A stretch of 64,000 bases of DNA from contig JBGVUE010000001.1 of the NCBI GenBank assembly GCA_041861885.1, forward strand, positions 546,001-610,000, read 5' to 3'. Of the stretch, positions 29,791-40,769 are shown in pieces. The notes under the pieces were generated by a model, which did not search any database, was not told the DNA's origin, and saw nothing but the letters and a program-made list of their open reading frames with translations. Origin of the DNA: Haloimpatiens sp. FM7315. Lineage in GTDB: Bacteria > Bacillota > Clostridia > Clostridiales > Clostridiaceae. Numbering within the stretch: position 1 is the first letter of the stretch; each line of letters opens with the position of its first letter. The position numbers and the translations under genes were made by a program.

Positions 29791-29795
29791 TGGGG

Positions 29796-30272
29796 GGGTT
29801 GATGAAGTAAATGAAAAAGGATTTGCAGCAGCTTCTTTATATTTTGCAGGTTATGCAAAATATGATAATTTAGTACCCTATACAAGCTTTAATCAGGTAG
29901 CTTCTTATGATTTCCTTAACTACATTACTTCCAGGAGGCTATACATCTCCAGAAAGATTTGTTAGAACTGCATACTTAAAAGCACATATACCAGTACCTA
30001 AAAAAACTGAAGATTCAATTATGTCTTGCTTTCATATTATTGAAAATGTGTCCATTCCAAGAGGTGCAGTTATATCATCTAGGGGTTCTTATGACTATAC
30101 TAAATATACAGCGTTTATTAATACTAATACCTGTGAATATTTTTTTAGAACCTATGACAATATGAATATTGCAAAGGTAGGATTATTTGATAATTATGAA
30201 TGGAAAGATGAGCCTTTTAGTCTTGGAAAATTAGCGCATCCAATGGTATTTCAAAAATGGAATAAAAAATAA
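29796..30272 (+). pseudogene. Choloylglycine hydrolase/penicillin acylase-type gene, 5' truncated and frameshifted
   Basis: The first frame reads VDEVNEKGFAAASLYFAGYA. A frame change near 29915-29935 leads to LPGGYTSPERFVRTAYLKAHIP, and it ends in YTKYTAFINTNTCEYFFRTYDN: all typical of the Ntn-hydrolase family that includes bile salt hydrolases. The N-terminal part with the nucleophile Cys2 is missing, replaced by IS debris, so it is inactive. The chromosome probably once held a full gene here. Confidence 0.78.
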
Positions 30273-30427
30273 AGATGTATTTTTATTTTATATTATAGCG
30301 AAAATATTATAAGCTTTTTCTAAATAAAGCATAGGAAAAGGTCTAAGAAGAATATTTATGGACATAATATATTAAAATGAGTAGGTGTAGTTAATGTTTA
30401 AAAATAAAATATAAGGAAAGTGGTTTT

Positions 30428-31021
30428 ATGGATGGAATTTCATTGTTAATAGAGGAACATAGCAATATACAAAGAATGTTAAAAGTCATAAAAATAGCTT
30501 GTTTAGGGCTTGCTAAAGGAGCAGAGGTTAATTTATATGATTTTGATGAAATGATTGATTTTATAGTTAATTATGAAAATAGACACCATCAGTATAAGGA
30601 AGAAAAATTCTTATTTAAGAAAATATTAAATGAGATTGAATTTACCGGGGATGGTTTGAATAAAAATGGTGTATTTAATGAACATGAACTTGGAAGGAAA
30701 TATATTGAAAAGTTGCAAGTGGCACTTTCTAAAGTTAGAAATGGTGATGACTACGGAAAAATAGAAGTTATATCGACTTTTATGCTATACATAAAGCTAA
30801 TATCAAAGCATGTAAGCAAAGAAGAAAATAGTATATATTTTTTTGCAAATCAGAAACTACCAAAAGAAATATTAGATAAATTTAATGATGAATGCTATTA
30901 TTTCGAAAAAGAGGCTATTATAGTTGGACTACAATATAAATACATTAAAGTTTTGGAAGTTCTTGAAAAGAAGTATTTAAAGCCACTAGAAAAAGTAGTT
31001 GATAATGAATATATAATATAA
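30428..31021 (+). CDS. Hemerythrin-like HHE domain protein
   Basis: 197 residues. Four-helix bundle with di-iron ligands readable as EEHSNI near residue 10, ENRHHQYKEE near 56, NEHELGRKY near 83, and KHVSKEENSIY near 132. Such proteins bind oxygen or nitric oxide or aid iron-sulfur repair; in an anaerobe an oxygen/NO stress role is reasonable. AAGGAAAGTGG precedes the ATG. Single gene ending in a terminator at 31131. Confidence 0.88.
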   Translation: MDGISLLIEEHSNIQRMLKVIKIACLGLAKGAEVNLYDFDEMIDFIVNYENRHHQYKEEKFLFKKILNEIEFTGDGLNKNGVFNEHELGRKYIEKLQVALSKVRNGDDYGKIEVISTFMLYIKLISKHVSKEENSIYFFANQKLPKEILDKFNDECYYFEKEAIIVGLQYKYIKVLEVLEKKYLKPLEKVVDNEYII

Positions 31022-31130
31022 TATTTATACAAATGTTTCTAGTTAGTTTTATATTTACTAAGGAAAATATAATTGTAAATGATTGTATATAGATATAAAG
31101 GGACTATATTTTTAAATTAAAATAAATTAT

Positions 31131-31188
31131 AAAAGCCGTAAATCAGGGTAAATAGGAAGAATCTATTACTGGTAATTTACGGCTTTTT
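31131..31188. terminator. Terminator between convergent genes
   Basis: Arms AAAAGCCGTAAAT (31131-31143) and ATTTACGGCTTTT (31175-31187) with T/A runs on both sides, so it can serve the hemerythrin gene and the chemoreceptor at 31218. Confidence 0.85.
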
Positions 31189-31217
31189 ATAATTATTACT
31201 ACAAAATAATATTAAGA

Positions 31218-33230
31218 TTATTGTAATTTAAATTTATTTATTTCTTTTTCTAGTTGAGTTGCTAGCTCATCTAGTTGATTTGCAGAATTTGTAAATTCAC
31301 TCATAGAAGCTGTTATTTCTTCAGTGCTAGCGGAAACTTCTTCGGTGCTAGCAGAATTTTCTTCTGATACTGCAGATATATTTTCAAGTTTAGAAACTAT
31401 ATTGTCTTTTTTTGTATTAGTTTCTGTTACGGAAAGCTGAGTCTTTTTAATTCCGTCCATTAACACTTCAATTGATTGAAGTATTTTGCTAAAGATGTCT
31501 TTTGTTTGAGTAACTGAAGTGTTTTGATCTTCTACAGCTTTTCTTGTACTTTGCATAGTTACTACTGCTAGTTTTGAATTACTAGTGATTTTTTCTATAA
31601 GCCCTTTAATTTCATTAGTTGCATCAGCTGCTTGTTCAGCTAATTTTCTTATTTCTTCTGCTACTACTGAAAATCCCTTGCCAGATTCTCCAGCTCTTGC
31701 AGCCTCAATTGCTGCATTTAAGGCTAATAAATTTGTTTGTTCTGAAATATTATTTATGGCATCTACCATTAAGTCAATTTCAGCAGTGGACTTATTCATC
31801 TCATTAATAACATCAGTAACCTTTAAAGTTGAGGTATTAGTTTCTTCTGTAGTAGAAGTAAGATTATCTATTATTTTTAACCCATCCTGGCTAAGGTTAT
31901 TGGTATCATTAGATACAGTTGCCATTTTAACTGATAACTTATTAATATTTTCAATTTCTTCTGCTAATCTAGTTACAGATTCTACACCAGTATTAATATC
32001 TTGAGTTTGAGATACTGTTCCCTGAGCAATTTGATCTATAGTTAGACTGACTTCATTTATAGCTTTTGCAGATTCAGTTGAAATTTTATTTAATGTGTCA
32101 GAGGAATTTTTAACTGTTTCTACAGATATCTTGGTATTGTTTACTAAATTCCCAATATTATCAAGCATATAATTAAAGCTATTTCCTAAGTCTTCAAATT
32201 CATCCTTTGAATTAATATCAGCTCTTAAAGATAAATTACCTTTAGAAGCTTCAGAGAATAAATCTTTCAGTTTAAATAAATGCTTGGTTATAGATGTTCC
32301 GACAAATAGAGAAACTAGAACTGCTATAAGGCCTGTACCTAGTATAAAAAGCAATGTTAAATTTTTAATTATATTTGTTCTATCTGTCAATTCTGATTGG
32401 TTAAAGGAAACTACCATTTTCCAACCAGTTATATCATTTGTTTTAAAAAAGGCATATTTTTTATTGCTTTCGTAGTTATACTTTTCAAAACCAGAATTAT
32501 TTTTATTAACCTTATCCCATATAGGAAGTTTAGTCATAAATTTTGTGCCTAGTAATTCCTTTTTAGGGTGAGCTATTATTGTACCTAATCTGTCTGAAAT
32601 AAATGCATAACCGTCTTTACCTATTTTTATATCGGATAATTGACTTGACAATGTATTTAAGTCAATGTCAACTGCTGCAACACCAACGACTTGTCCATTG
32701 TTTTCTACGGCTTTAGATAGTGTTACAATGTGAGTACCTGTTTTTGCATCTTGATAGTGGTCTGAAACAATAATCTTTCCTTTATTTGCTTCAGCATCCT
32801 TATACCAAGGTCTTGTAGTTGGATCGTAATTAGAATCCATATCATCCTTAGGATATTGTATAAACTTCTTTGACTTAGTTCCGTAGTATACGATTAATAA
32901 ATCGTTATCGCTTTCTTTAAAGTCTTTTAATAAACCTTGTACATAAGGCTCAAATTCAGGATGATCTAATATTTGTTTAAAATCAATATTAGAAGACATT
33001 AGATTTACACTGTGTTTAATTCCAATAAAATAATTGTCAATACTTTTATTGATTTGTGCAAGAGTTTGTGTTGATGTATTTTGAAACTCTTCAGATAAAA
33101 TTCTGCTTGATTTTGAATAGGATAAGATACCTAGAATCAAAACCGGGATTATACAAATTAACAAGAGTATACATATTAACTTTGTTTTGATACTGTTTAG
33201 TAAGTTTTTTCCTTTTACTTTAGTAGACAT
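31218..33230 (-). CDS. Methyl-accepting chemotaxis protein with dCACHE sensor
   Basis: 670 residues. One N-terminal membrane span (about 14-34), an extracellular double-Cache ligand domain (40-285) with [18 protein letters not shown] and GVAAVDIDL, a second span (290-312), HAMP, and a long cytoplasmic signalling coil. The tip motif is [25 protein letters not shown] with [15 protein letters not shown]. It reports small ligands such as amino acids or carboxylates to CheA. The ligand cannot be read from sequence. AAGGAGTG precedes the ATG; intact. Confidence 0.95.
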   Translation of the reverse strand: MSTKVKGKNLLNSIKTKLICILLLICIIPVLILGILSYSKSSRILSEEFQNTSTQTLAQINKSIDNYFIGIKHSVNLMSSNIDFKQILDHPEFEPYVQGLLKDFKESDNDLLIVYYGTKSKKFIQYPKDDMDSNYDPTTRPWYKDAEANKGKIIVSDHYQDAKTGTHIVTLSKAVENNGQVVGVAAVDIDLNTLSSQLSDIKIGKDGYAFISDRLGTIIAHPKKELLGTKFMTKLPIWDKVNKNNSGFEKYNYESNKKYAFFKTNDITGWKMVVSFNQSELTDRTNIIKNLTLLFILGTGLIAVLVSLFVGTSITKHLFKLKDLFSEASKGNLSLRADINSKDEFEDLGNSFNYMLDNIGNLVNNTKISVETVKNSSDTLNKISTESAKAINEVSLTIDQIAQGTVSQTQDINTGVESVTRLAEEIENINKLSVKMATVSNDTNNLSQDGLKIIDNLTSTTEETNTSTLKVTDVINEMNKSTAEIDLMVDAINNISEQTNLLALNAAIEAARAGESGKGFSVVAEEIRKLAEQAADATNEIKGLIEKITSNSKLAVVTMQSTRKAVEDQNTSVTQTKDIFSKILQSIEVLMDGIKKTQLSVTETNTKKDNIVSKLENISAVSEENSASTEEVSASTEEITASMSEFTNSANQLDELATQLEKEINKFKLQ

Positions 33231-33438
33231 ATTTTCACTCCTTAAATTATTTATAAAAGTATTAATAGGTTATAAATAATTATCTGTAATTTGCATATGT
33301 GTTTTGTAGTTTAATTTGTTTAATGTTATATGTTATTAGGTATTTGTTATAGGTTAAATGTTAATAATAATTATTATATATCTATTGTTAATATAAGTAC
33401 ATAGAAATTTTAATTTCAAATATTTGAAATTAATGTCA

Positions 33439-34138
33439 TTAAGGTATTTTAGCTTTAAAAATATTTTTAATTGGAATTTGCAGAAGTATCAATGAAAGGA
33501 TGATTATAAAGCCACCTATAACCATATTAGTAGTTATAATTTCATTAAAAAACACAAATCCTAAAATGCATACAAATATAGGCTCAAAAGTGCTAATTAT
33601 AACAGAAGTGCTTATGCCTATTTTTTTATCATTAAGACCTATGCAGAAATAGGAGTAGGATATACAGCTAATAACTGCAAGGGACACTCCCATCCAATTT
33701 AAATTTATGGTTCCTTTAAAAACCACTAATACTAAGCCAAGGGATGTTGTAAATAGGCAAAATAAATTTTTATAATCTACTTCTTTATATTTGATCATTT
33801 TGTAGCAAACTACTATGATTGGGTAGCAATATAATATTATTGCAGCTAAAGAAGTGGATATAAATTTGTAAGAGTAAAAAAGTCCTGAGGCTGATAGTGT
33901 GTATCCAAAGAGGCTAATTAAAAAAAGATGGGTAAAGACATCTTTTTTTAATTTGAAATTTAGTTTTAAAAAAAACATAAAGCCATAAAATATAGCTGGC
34001 AGTGAAAAATCTTAAAAATAATAAAGTGCAGACGGACATGCCTTCAGCATAAGCTAATTTTGAAAATAAAGGGATACTTCCAAAAGTAATAGCAGATATA
34101 ATTACAAGAAGAGTTCCTTTAAATTTATCTTTGTTCAT
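33439..34138 (-). CDS. EamA/DMT-family transporter, one frame break
   Basis: Two frames join near 33965 in a run of eight T (minus strand) to give a multi-spanning protein of about 233 residues. GTLLVIISAITFGSIPLFSKLAY opens the first EamA repeat, and STSLAAIILYCYPIIVVCYK and STFEPIFVCILGFVFFNE are family motifs. At 230 residues it is a little short of the usual 290-300. Exports metabolites or amino acids in general; substrate unknown. No partner genes. Confidence 0.8.
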
Positions 34139-34419
34139 TCAATAAACCTCAATAATAATAAATATAATAATAAATAAATTATAAAGGTTAGAGATAGTTA
34201 TATAAAGGGTTAAATTATTAAAATAACAATTCTTATTTTTACATATAAATCCTCTTAATTAAAAAATTCTATACAATCTTAAGAAATTTTTAAGAATTCT
34301 TAGCCTATTTTTAAGATATATAAAAGAGAGTTTTAAAACTAATATTGTACAATTTATGTATGGTGTAGTAAGAAAAATTTATTTAGTAGGGAATTTATTT
34401 AAGGAGTGTGGGAGACAAT
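34139..34419. other. A/T-rich intergenic region between divergent genes
   Basis: Holds the start region of the minus-strand transporter and the leader of the plus-strand exported protein. Repeated TTAAGAA/TTTTTAAGA motifs occur near 34275-34315. No gene or clear hairpin seen. Confidence 0.4.
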
Positions 34420-34976
34420 ATGAAAAAAGTTAAAATATCAAAATTCTTTATTTTAATTATAATATTAATAGTTTTGGTAAAAGTTTTTTTAGTATTACTA
34501 AGGATGTAGGTATTCAACAAAAGATACATGATTATTTAATAGAAAGGACTAATAGACAAAGAGCATTTGTAGGGGCAATTTCTTTAAACAATAATAGTTC
34601 AACAAATTCTTGTGTTTATTTTGTATCGGAAGTTTTAAGGGAAAATCACATTGATACTCCTAAAAACATTGCAAATACTAGTCAACTTATAAAGTTTTTA
34701 AAAGATAGAGGTTGGAGAAAAGATAGAAATCTTGAAAATTTAAAACCTGGAGATTTAGTTTTTACAACAGATGATTTTGAAAATAAAGAGGGCGTTCCAA
34801 CTCATGTATATGTGTTTATGAAATGGGTAAAGGATGGAAACTACGATTATGCATATATATGTGATAATCAGGCTAAGGATTATAACAATAAAATTTATCA
34901 TATTAGAAATGTTAAAGTTAGAGAAAAGGTAAAAGGATTAGTTAAAGATGAATTTAGTTTTTTTATGAAGCCATAA
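34420..34976 (+). CDS. Small exported protein with a possible Cys-His hydrolase core (one frame break)
   Basis: The ATG at 34420 follows AAGGAGTGTGGGAG. A hydrophobic N-terminal segment (FFILIIILIVF) looks like a signal or anchor. The frame breaks at a T4 run near 34475; one T restores a protein of about 185 residues. NSSTNSCVYFVSEVLRENHI offers a Cys at a helix start, LKPGDLVFTT and THVYVF a following His, and YAYICDNQ a polar residue. This order resembles NlpC/P60 or CHAP cell-wall peptidases, but the match is loose. It lies just upstream of a two-component system, which may regulate it. Confidence 0.5.
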
Positions 34977-35040
34977 TTATAAAGAGTTTGTAGAGGAACT
35001 AAGTTAATGATGTTATAATCTTTTTAGAGGTGAAGTAGGT

Positions 35041-35730
35041 ATGAACAATTACAATATTTTGGTAGTAGATGATGACAGTGAAATAAGAGAAGCAATTAAG
35101 ATATATTTAAAAAATGAAAAAATGAATATAATTGAGGCGTCCAATGGAGAAGAGGCATTAAAAGATTTAGAAAATGCAGACATTGACTTAATAATAATGG
35201 ATATTATGATGCCTAAAATGGATGGAATTAAAGCTACATTTAAAATTAGGGAGGATAAAAATATACCAATTATAATGCTTTCTGCAAAGTCTGAAAATAC
35301 TGATAAAATACTAGGTCTTAACATAGGGGCAGATGATTATATTACAAAACCTTTTAATCCCTTAGAGCTTGTGGCAAGAGTAAATTCACAGCTAAGAAGA
35401 TATAATAATTTTGGCCATAAGGAAAGTAAAGATGAAATAGTGGTTAGGGGAATAAGTTTAAATAAAAGTACCAAAACTCTTAAAGTAAATGATGAGGAAG
35501 TAAAATTAACTCCTACAGAATATAAGATGTTAAAGCTTCTTATGGAAAATAAGGGAAGAGTATTTTCCATATCAGAAATTTATACAAAAGTATGGAAAGA
35601 GCCTTTTATAAATGGTGAAAACACTGTTTCAGTGCATATAAGAAGATTAAGAGAAAAAATAGAAATCAACCCAAAAGAGCCAGAATATCTTAAGGTGGTG
35701 TGGGGTATTGGATACAAAATTGAAAAATAA
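35041..35730 (+). CDS. OmpR-family response regulator
   Basis: 229 residues. The receiver domain has LVVDDDSE, phospho-acceptor Asp in LIIMDIMMPKMDG and KPFNPLELVARV. A winged-helix output domain (from about 130) ends in SVHIRRLREKIE. Similar in build to VanR-type regulators of cell-envelope responses. AGAGGTGAAG precedes the ATG. The histidine kinase gene begins 23 bp before its stop, so the two are coupled. Confidence 0.93.
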   Translation: MNNYNILVVDDDSEIREAIKIYLKNEKMNIIEASNGEEALKDLENADIDLIIMDIMMPKMDGIKATFKIREDKNIPIIMLSAKSENTDKILGLNIGADDYITKPFNPLELVARVNSQLRRYNNFGHKESKDEIVVRGISLNKSTKTLKVNDEEVKLTPTEYKMLKLLMENKGRVFSISEIYTKVWKEPFINGENTVSVHIRRLREKIEINPKEPEYLKVVWGIGYKIEK

Positions 35731-37650
35731 ATATAAATACTTTTTAATTTTTATAATTAGTATTTGTTTCTTTGGAATATCATTGATTTCAGCCTTTGAT
35801 ATTAAAAATAATAGGAGCTTTATAAGAAAAGAGCCTTATTTTAATAGCCACTTTTTTAAAGGAGAGTTATTAGAGTACTTTGATAGTCTTAAGACTTTAA
35901 CTGATGAAACTTATAAGAATAATAAAGATGCAGAAAATGAAAGTGAAAGAAAAAATTTAGATATATATGAGGGAGCTAAAAACCAGGCTGACTCAAAAGA
36001 ATCCTTAAGATATTATATTAAAGATAGGGATAGTGGGAAAATCTATACCAATATTAAGGATTTGAAAAATATAGAAGATTATATTAAGAATAATTCTAGT
36101 TATGTAGAAATATTTCCCAAAGACAATAGAGGGGATGAGCTTCAAACTATAGACAATTGGTTTCAAAAAATAATTTTCAGGGGAAAATTATTTTTATAAA
36201 AACCAAGGGAACTTTTAGTCAAATGAAAAAAATTATATATATTATAATTCCATAAAAGAAAGACTTATTAAGGAAATAATATTAGGTATTATTACATTTA
36301 TGTTAGCAGTAATTTTAAGTATTATATTAGTAAGAAAACTAAAAGGTAATAATATTTATATAGACTTAGAAAGAAAGTATGAAAAAGTACCATTAGATGT
36401 AAAAATATTTATTTTTATACTGGTAAATATTATTGTTACATCATATTTTAGTAGTGCTTATTTTTTTGATTTGCGCTTTAGTTTAAAAAAGATAATAATG
36501 TTAGCTTTAGCTTCCATATATTCTTTATATATGATAATAAATATTTATTTTTCTTTAAGGCTAATAAGGTATAAAGAAATATCCCAAATTCAATTAAAAA
36601 AAGTATAATTGGTGAAAGTGTGTTTTTGATAGGTCAGTGCAAAGGAATTTTAATAAAAGAAGGAATGCTTTTTATTTCTACTATTTTATTTACAATACTT
36701 TTAATAGCTGCAGTAATCGGTATTAATAATAATTATGCACCCTTAATAATTATATCTTCTATATATATAATTATTTATCTAATGATTGTGCCTTTATATA
36801 TACTTAAAAGAACGGCTTTTATAAATAAACTTATTAAAGCAACATATGCACTATCTTCTGGTAATTTAGACTATACTATAGAAGATTCTTTAAGTGGTGA
36901 ATATAAGATAATATCAAAAAATATCAACAATATGAATGAGATTTTGAAAAAAACTGTGGATAGTCAAGTTAAAAGTGAGAGGTTAAAAACGGAGCTTATA
37001 GCTAGTGTATCCCATGATTTAAAAACACCACTAACATCAATAATTAATTACGTAAATATATTGAAAGAAGGCAGTGTATCAGATAGTGATAGAAAAAAAT
37101 ATATAGATATTTTAGATAAAAAATCTCAAAGATTAAAGTATTTAATAGAAGATTTATTTGAGGCATCTAAGGTTTCAAGTGGTTCTATAGAATTAAACAT
37201 TGAAAAAGTTGATATTGCATCACTGTTAAGGCAGAGTTTAGGGGAGTTAAACCAAAAATTGAAGAGTCCTCTTTGACTTTTAGACTAAATATTCCAAAAG
37301 AACCTATATATTTAAGCTTAGATGGAAAAAGAACTTGGAGGGTTTTTGAAAACTTAATTGTCAATGCAATTAAATATTCACAAAGTAATTCAAGGGTGTA
37401 TATTGATATGATTGATGATGAAGATAAAGTAGAGATAATTTTTAAAAATATATCCTCTTATGAAATGAATTTTGATGCCAAGGAGATTTTTGAAAGATTT
37501 AAGAGAGGGGATAAGGCAAGAAGTACTGAAGGGTCTGGTCTTGGTTTATCCATTGCAAAGAGCATAGTTTTGCTTGAAAAGGGAAATATGAAAATTCAAA
37601 TTGATGGAGATTTATTTAAGGTTATAGTTGAGTTTAATAAAAATATATAA
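35708..37650 (+). CDS. Membrane sensor histidine kinase, read through four apparent 1-base deletions
   Basis: About 648 residues when joined. One N-terminal membrane span (about 9-28) and an extracellular domain of about 160 residues are followed by several membrane spans. The kinase core comes next: the H-box ASVSHDLKTPLTS, N-box ENLIVNAIKYS and G-box GSGLGLSIAKS. Breaks lie near 36185, 36225, 36604 and 37257, each cured by one A; every piece reads as one continuous family protein. Partner of the regulator at 35041. The signal is unknown; a cell-wall role is plausible from the upstream gene. Confidence 0.82.
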
Positions 37651-37656
37651 AAATAG

Positions 37657-37709
37657 AAAGGGCGTGGCATAAAAACTACTAAGAATAGTTAGTGCCAAGG
37701 CCCTTTTTT
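37657..37709 (+). terminator. Terminator after the two-component operon
   Basis: Arms AAAGGGCGTGGCA and TGCCAAGGCCCTTT around a partly paired loop (ACTAC..GTTAGT), followed by six T. Confidence 0.8.
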
Positions 37710-37864
37710 AATTTTAAGGCTTTTTTGATTTTGTAGGAGAATACAAGCATAAAATGAATTTTTTCAAATAGTATACTAATAAATAACTGAATTTTCTAAA
37801 TAAAGATATTGCAATGTTTTTATTTGGGAAAGTTTAGTAATAATATTTAAAAGGTGGTTTATAA

Positions 37865-39091
37865 GTGAATAATAAGGTGAAAGTTTATAGGTACAGGTTT
37901 GTAGTTCTTTTGGTATTTGCATTTATAAATTTTGTTATACAAATGCAGTGGCTTACTTTTGCTCCTATTGCTGAGGCAGCACAAAAGTTTTATAATGTAT
38001 CTTCACTAAAAATTGATTTTTTATCTCTAATTTTTATGATTGTGTTTATTCTTGCTTGTGTTCCAGCTTCCTATGTAATTGATACCTATGGTATAAGAAT
38101 TGGGGTTGGAATTGGGGCTGTATTTACTTTAGTTTTTGCGCTTATGAAAGGACTAGGGGGAGATAGTTATGAAGTGGTTTGTGTGGCTCAATGTGGTCTT
38201 GCTTTTGCACAGCCCTTTATAATTAATGCAGTTACAAAAGTGGGGGTTAAATGGTTTCCTATTAATGAAAGGGCAACAGAGGCTGGAATAGTTTCACTAT
38301 GTCAGTATTTAGGCATTATATTTGCAATGATGGTAACACCACAAATTGTAAAAGAAAGTTTGGTAGATAATATAAGAACTTATAATATAAAACACATGCT
38401 TATTGTGTATGCAGTTATATCAATAGTAAGTGCAGTATTGGTATTGATATTTTTAAAGGAAGAACCAATAAATCCACCAGAAGAAGAGGAAAGCAAAGAA
38501 AGATTAAATTTATCCAGTGGTATGAAACATATGTTTAAAAAAAGAGATATGATACTACTTTTAGTTCTTTTCTTTATAGGACTTGGTATGTTTAATGCAA
38601 TAAGTACTTGTATAGATCAAATATGCAAAGCAAAATCTTTAAATTCAATTCAAACTGGAATAATAGGTGGAATTATGCTTATTGGCGGTGTTATAGGAGC
38701 ATGTATACTTCCAGTTTTTTCTGATAAATTTAGGAAAAGAAAATTGTTTTTAAGCATAGCTCTTTTATTTATGGTACCAGGTCTTATTGGTTTAACTTTT
38801 TTTAAGAGCTATTTAGGTATGCTTGTGTCTTCTTTTATTTTTGGGTTTTTCTTTATGAGTGCAGGGCCTATAGGATTTCAATATGGAGCTGAAATATGTT
38901 ATCCCGCTCCAGAGTCATCTTCTCAAGGATTAATACTTTTAGCAGGTCAAATTTCAGGAATAATTTTTGTTGTTGTTATGAATTCAATAGGTGTTAAAAC
39001 CAGCATGATTATATTTATTATTCTATCTTTGATAAACATTGTAATAACAAGATTAATAAAGGAATCACCTAGAATGTTAAAAAACAAATAA
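37865..39091 (+). CDS. Major facilitator superfamily transporter
   Basis: 408 residues, twelve predicted spans. FINFVIQMQWLTFAPIAEAA begins span 1, and GIRIGVGIGAVFTLVFAL and a central acidic loop (EEPINPPEEEESKE) follow. The pattern of NFVIQMQWLTFAPI with FAQPFIINAVTKVG-type spans recalls FLVCR-like carriers, but the substrate is not given by sequence. It starts GTG at 37865 after AAAGGTGG. It is followed closely by the ferredoxin-nitroreductase and shares its operon. Confidence 0.85.
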   Translation: MNNKVKVYRYRFVVLLVFAFINFVIQMQWLTFAPIAEAAQKFYNVSSLKIDFLSLIFMIVFILACVPASYVIDTYGIRIGVGIGAVFTLVFALMKGLGGDSYEVVCVAQCGLAFAQPFIINAVTKVGVKWFPINERATEAGIVSLCQYLGIIFAMMVTPQIVKESLVDNIRTYNIKHMLIVYAVISIVSAVLVLIFLKEEPINPPEEEESKERLNLSSGMKHMFKKRDMILLLVLFFIGLGMFNAISTCIDQICKAKSLNSIQTGIIGGIMLIGGVIGACILPVFSDKFRKRKLFLSIALLFMVPGLIGLTFFKSYLGMLVSSFIFGFFFMSAGPIGFQYGAEICYPAPESSSQGLILLAGQISGIIFVVVMNSIGVKTSMIIFIILSLINIVITRLIKESPRMLKNK

Positions 39092-39133
39092 AAAATTAAA
39101 TATAAGAAATTTAAAGTACAAGGAGGTTAGAAA

Positions 39134-40003
39134 ATGAGTAGTATTGAAATTGACAAAAATAAATGCATAAAATGCGGAACCTGTGCTGATTTATGTAAAA
39201 GTGCAAAGGTTTTTAAGATGCAAAATGGAAAGGTTAAAGTGGTTTCTGAAAAAGCTTGTTTTAAGTGTGGTCAGTGCGTAGCTGCCTGTCCTAAAGATGC
39301 CATTATTCACAGTGATTTTGAAAATATTGAAGCTATAGAAAAAGATAAAAATATATCAAAAGTTGAAGTATTGGAAAATTGTCTAAAAGAACGTCGTTCA
39401 ATTAGGGCTTTTAGTGACAGAAAAGTCAATAGAAATACAATTAATGAATTAATTGATGCTTCAAAATATGTTCCCGTTGCGGAAAATAAGCAAGAAGTAC
39501 AGTGGAAATGTATTGATGATAAAAATATAATTAAAGAGTTAGAGTTAAGCATAGTAAATACCTTTAAAAAGATAAATGGATTACTTAAAAATCCTATAAT
39601 AAGGCCTTTTATAAAAATAACCCTAGGAAATAATAAATATAAAAAAGCTATAAGTAGTTTAGATAGTTTTAGTAGATTAATAAAAAGCTCTCAAAAAGGG
39701 GAGAATCCCATATTTTATGATGCTCCAGTAGTATTAATTGCCCACACTTCAAGAGATAGCTATTTTGGAAAAGAAAATAGCGTATATGTTACTTATAATC
39801 TTATGCTAAAAGCACAGCAAAAGGGCCTTGGAACCTGTAGAATTGGTTATTTTGATGCAGCTTTAGAGAGAAATAGTAAGCTTCAACAACTTACAGGAAT
39901 TAAGAAAAATAGAAAAATACAAACGGTATTAGTTGTAGGTTATTCAAAATATAAATTCTATAATGTAGTTCCAAGGGAGAAATTAAAAATTACTTGGAAT
40001 TAA
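39134..40003 (+). CDS. Ferredoxin domain fused to nitroreductase
   Basis: 289 residues. The N-terminus has two 4Fe-4S motifs, CIKCGTCADLC and CFKCGQCVAACPK, followed from about 80 by an FMN-dependent nitroreductase domain (LKERRSIRAFSDRKV, APVVLIAHT, GLGTCRIGYF). Such fusions reduce nitro or other electrophilic compounds with low-potential electrons in anaerobes. AGGAGGTTAG precedes the ATG. It is the last gene before a terminator and probably cotranscribed with the MFS carrier. Confidence 0.92.
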   Translation: MSSIEIDKNKCIKCGTCADLCKSAKVFKMQNGKVKVVSEKACFKCGQCVAACPKDAIIHSDFENIEAIEKDKNISKVEVLENCLKERRSIRAFSDRKVNRNTINELIDASKYVPVAENKQEVQWKCIDDKNIIKELELSIVNTFKKINGLLKNPIIRPFIKITLGNNKYKKAISSLDSFSRLIKSSQKGENPIFYDAPVVLIAHTSRDSYFGKENSVYVTYNLMLKAQQKGLGTCRIGYFDAALERNSKLQQLTGIKKNRKIQTVLVVGYSKYKFYNVVPREKLKITWN

Positions 40004-40007
40004 AATA

Positions 40008-40054
40008 AAAATATGTACTTTGGTAAAATTTTAAACTAAAGTGCATATTTTTTT
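40008..40054 (+). terminator. Terminator after the nitroreductase
   Basis: Arms AAATATGTACTTT and AAAGTGCATATTT with a 17-base loop and following T run. It separates this operon from the TetR-kinase locus. Confidence 0.8.
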
Positions 40055-40115
40055 ATTTTGCTAATATATTTTATTAAAGCTGAAAAAGATATTTAGACTA
40101 AAAGAGAGGAGAGAT

Positions 40116-40716
40116 ATGGATAGTTTAAAAATTTCTCTACCTCAGAGAAAAAAATTAAAAAGAAACAGGAAATTTTAAAAATTGCAAGGGCTAAATTTCA
40201 AGAAAAGGGCTTTGATAATACCTCAGTTGAAGAGATTTCTGAAGCTGCTTTGGTTTCAAAGAGCACTTTCTTCAATTACTTTGCTACAAAGGATAAACTT
40301 CTTTATGAAATAGCAGAGGAGGAAATACTTAAAATACAGGTTTTTATAGATAATGATCTTGTAAAAAATCTTAAGATAACAGATAAAATATACAAACTTA
40401 TGGAGTTTATAGTAGAAGACACACTTCCATTTTTAAAGCTTACAAAAAAGTTATAGAATCAGTGGTATTAATAACAAATAGGAATCATTCACCAATTGTG
40501 AAGCTTCAAAACATAGTAAGAGATTTAATAGAAAAAGCCCAAGAAAAGGGTGAAATAAAAAAAGAATATGAGGCTTTAGATATAGCTGCAATTATTATGG
40601 GAACTTATTTTGTAACATTTTTTAGGTGGATATTAGAGGAAAGAGATTTTACAGAAAAACACAAAGAAAAACTTATTTCATTTTTAAATATGATATTTAA
40701 AGGAATATCAATTTAG
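40116..40716 (+). CDS. TetR-family regulator of the RuBisCO-like locus, two apparent deletions
   Basis: 200 residues after adding one A at about 40149 and one at about 40450. The HTH is TSVEEISEAALVSKSTFFNYFATKDKLL. The C-terminal ligand domain is helical without recognisable motif. It lies 54 bp upstream of the FGGY kinase with no terminator, so it probably controls that operon. The ATG at 40116 follows AGAGGAGAG. Confidence 0.82.
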
Positions 40717-40769
40717 TAATAGTTTAGGTATTTAGTTTTAAAAGTTAAACTCTATTTGGAGGTAATACA

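Noticed and set aside
26488..30300. A right-hand copy of the methyltransferase 3' end as the attachment site
   Set aside because: Read through for the CATGTCGAGACGG-type sequence and its variants; none seen.
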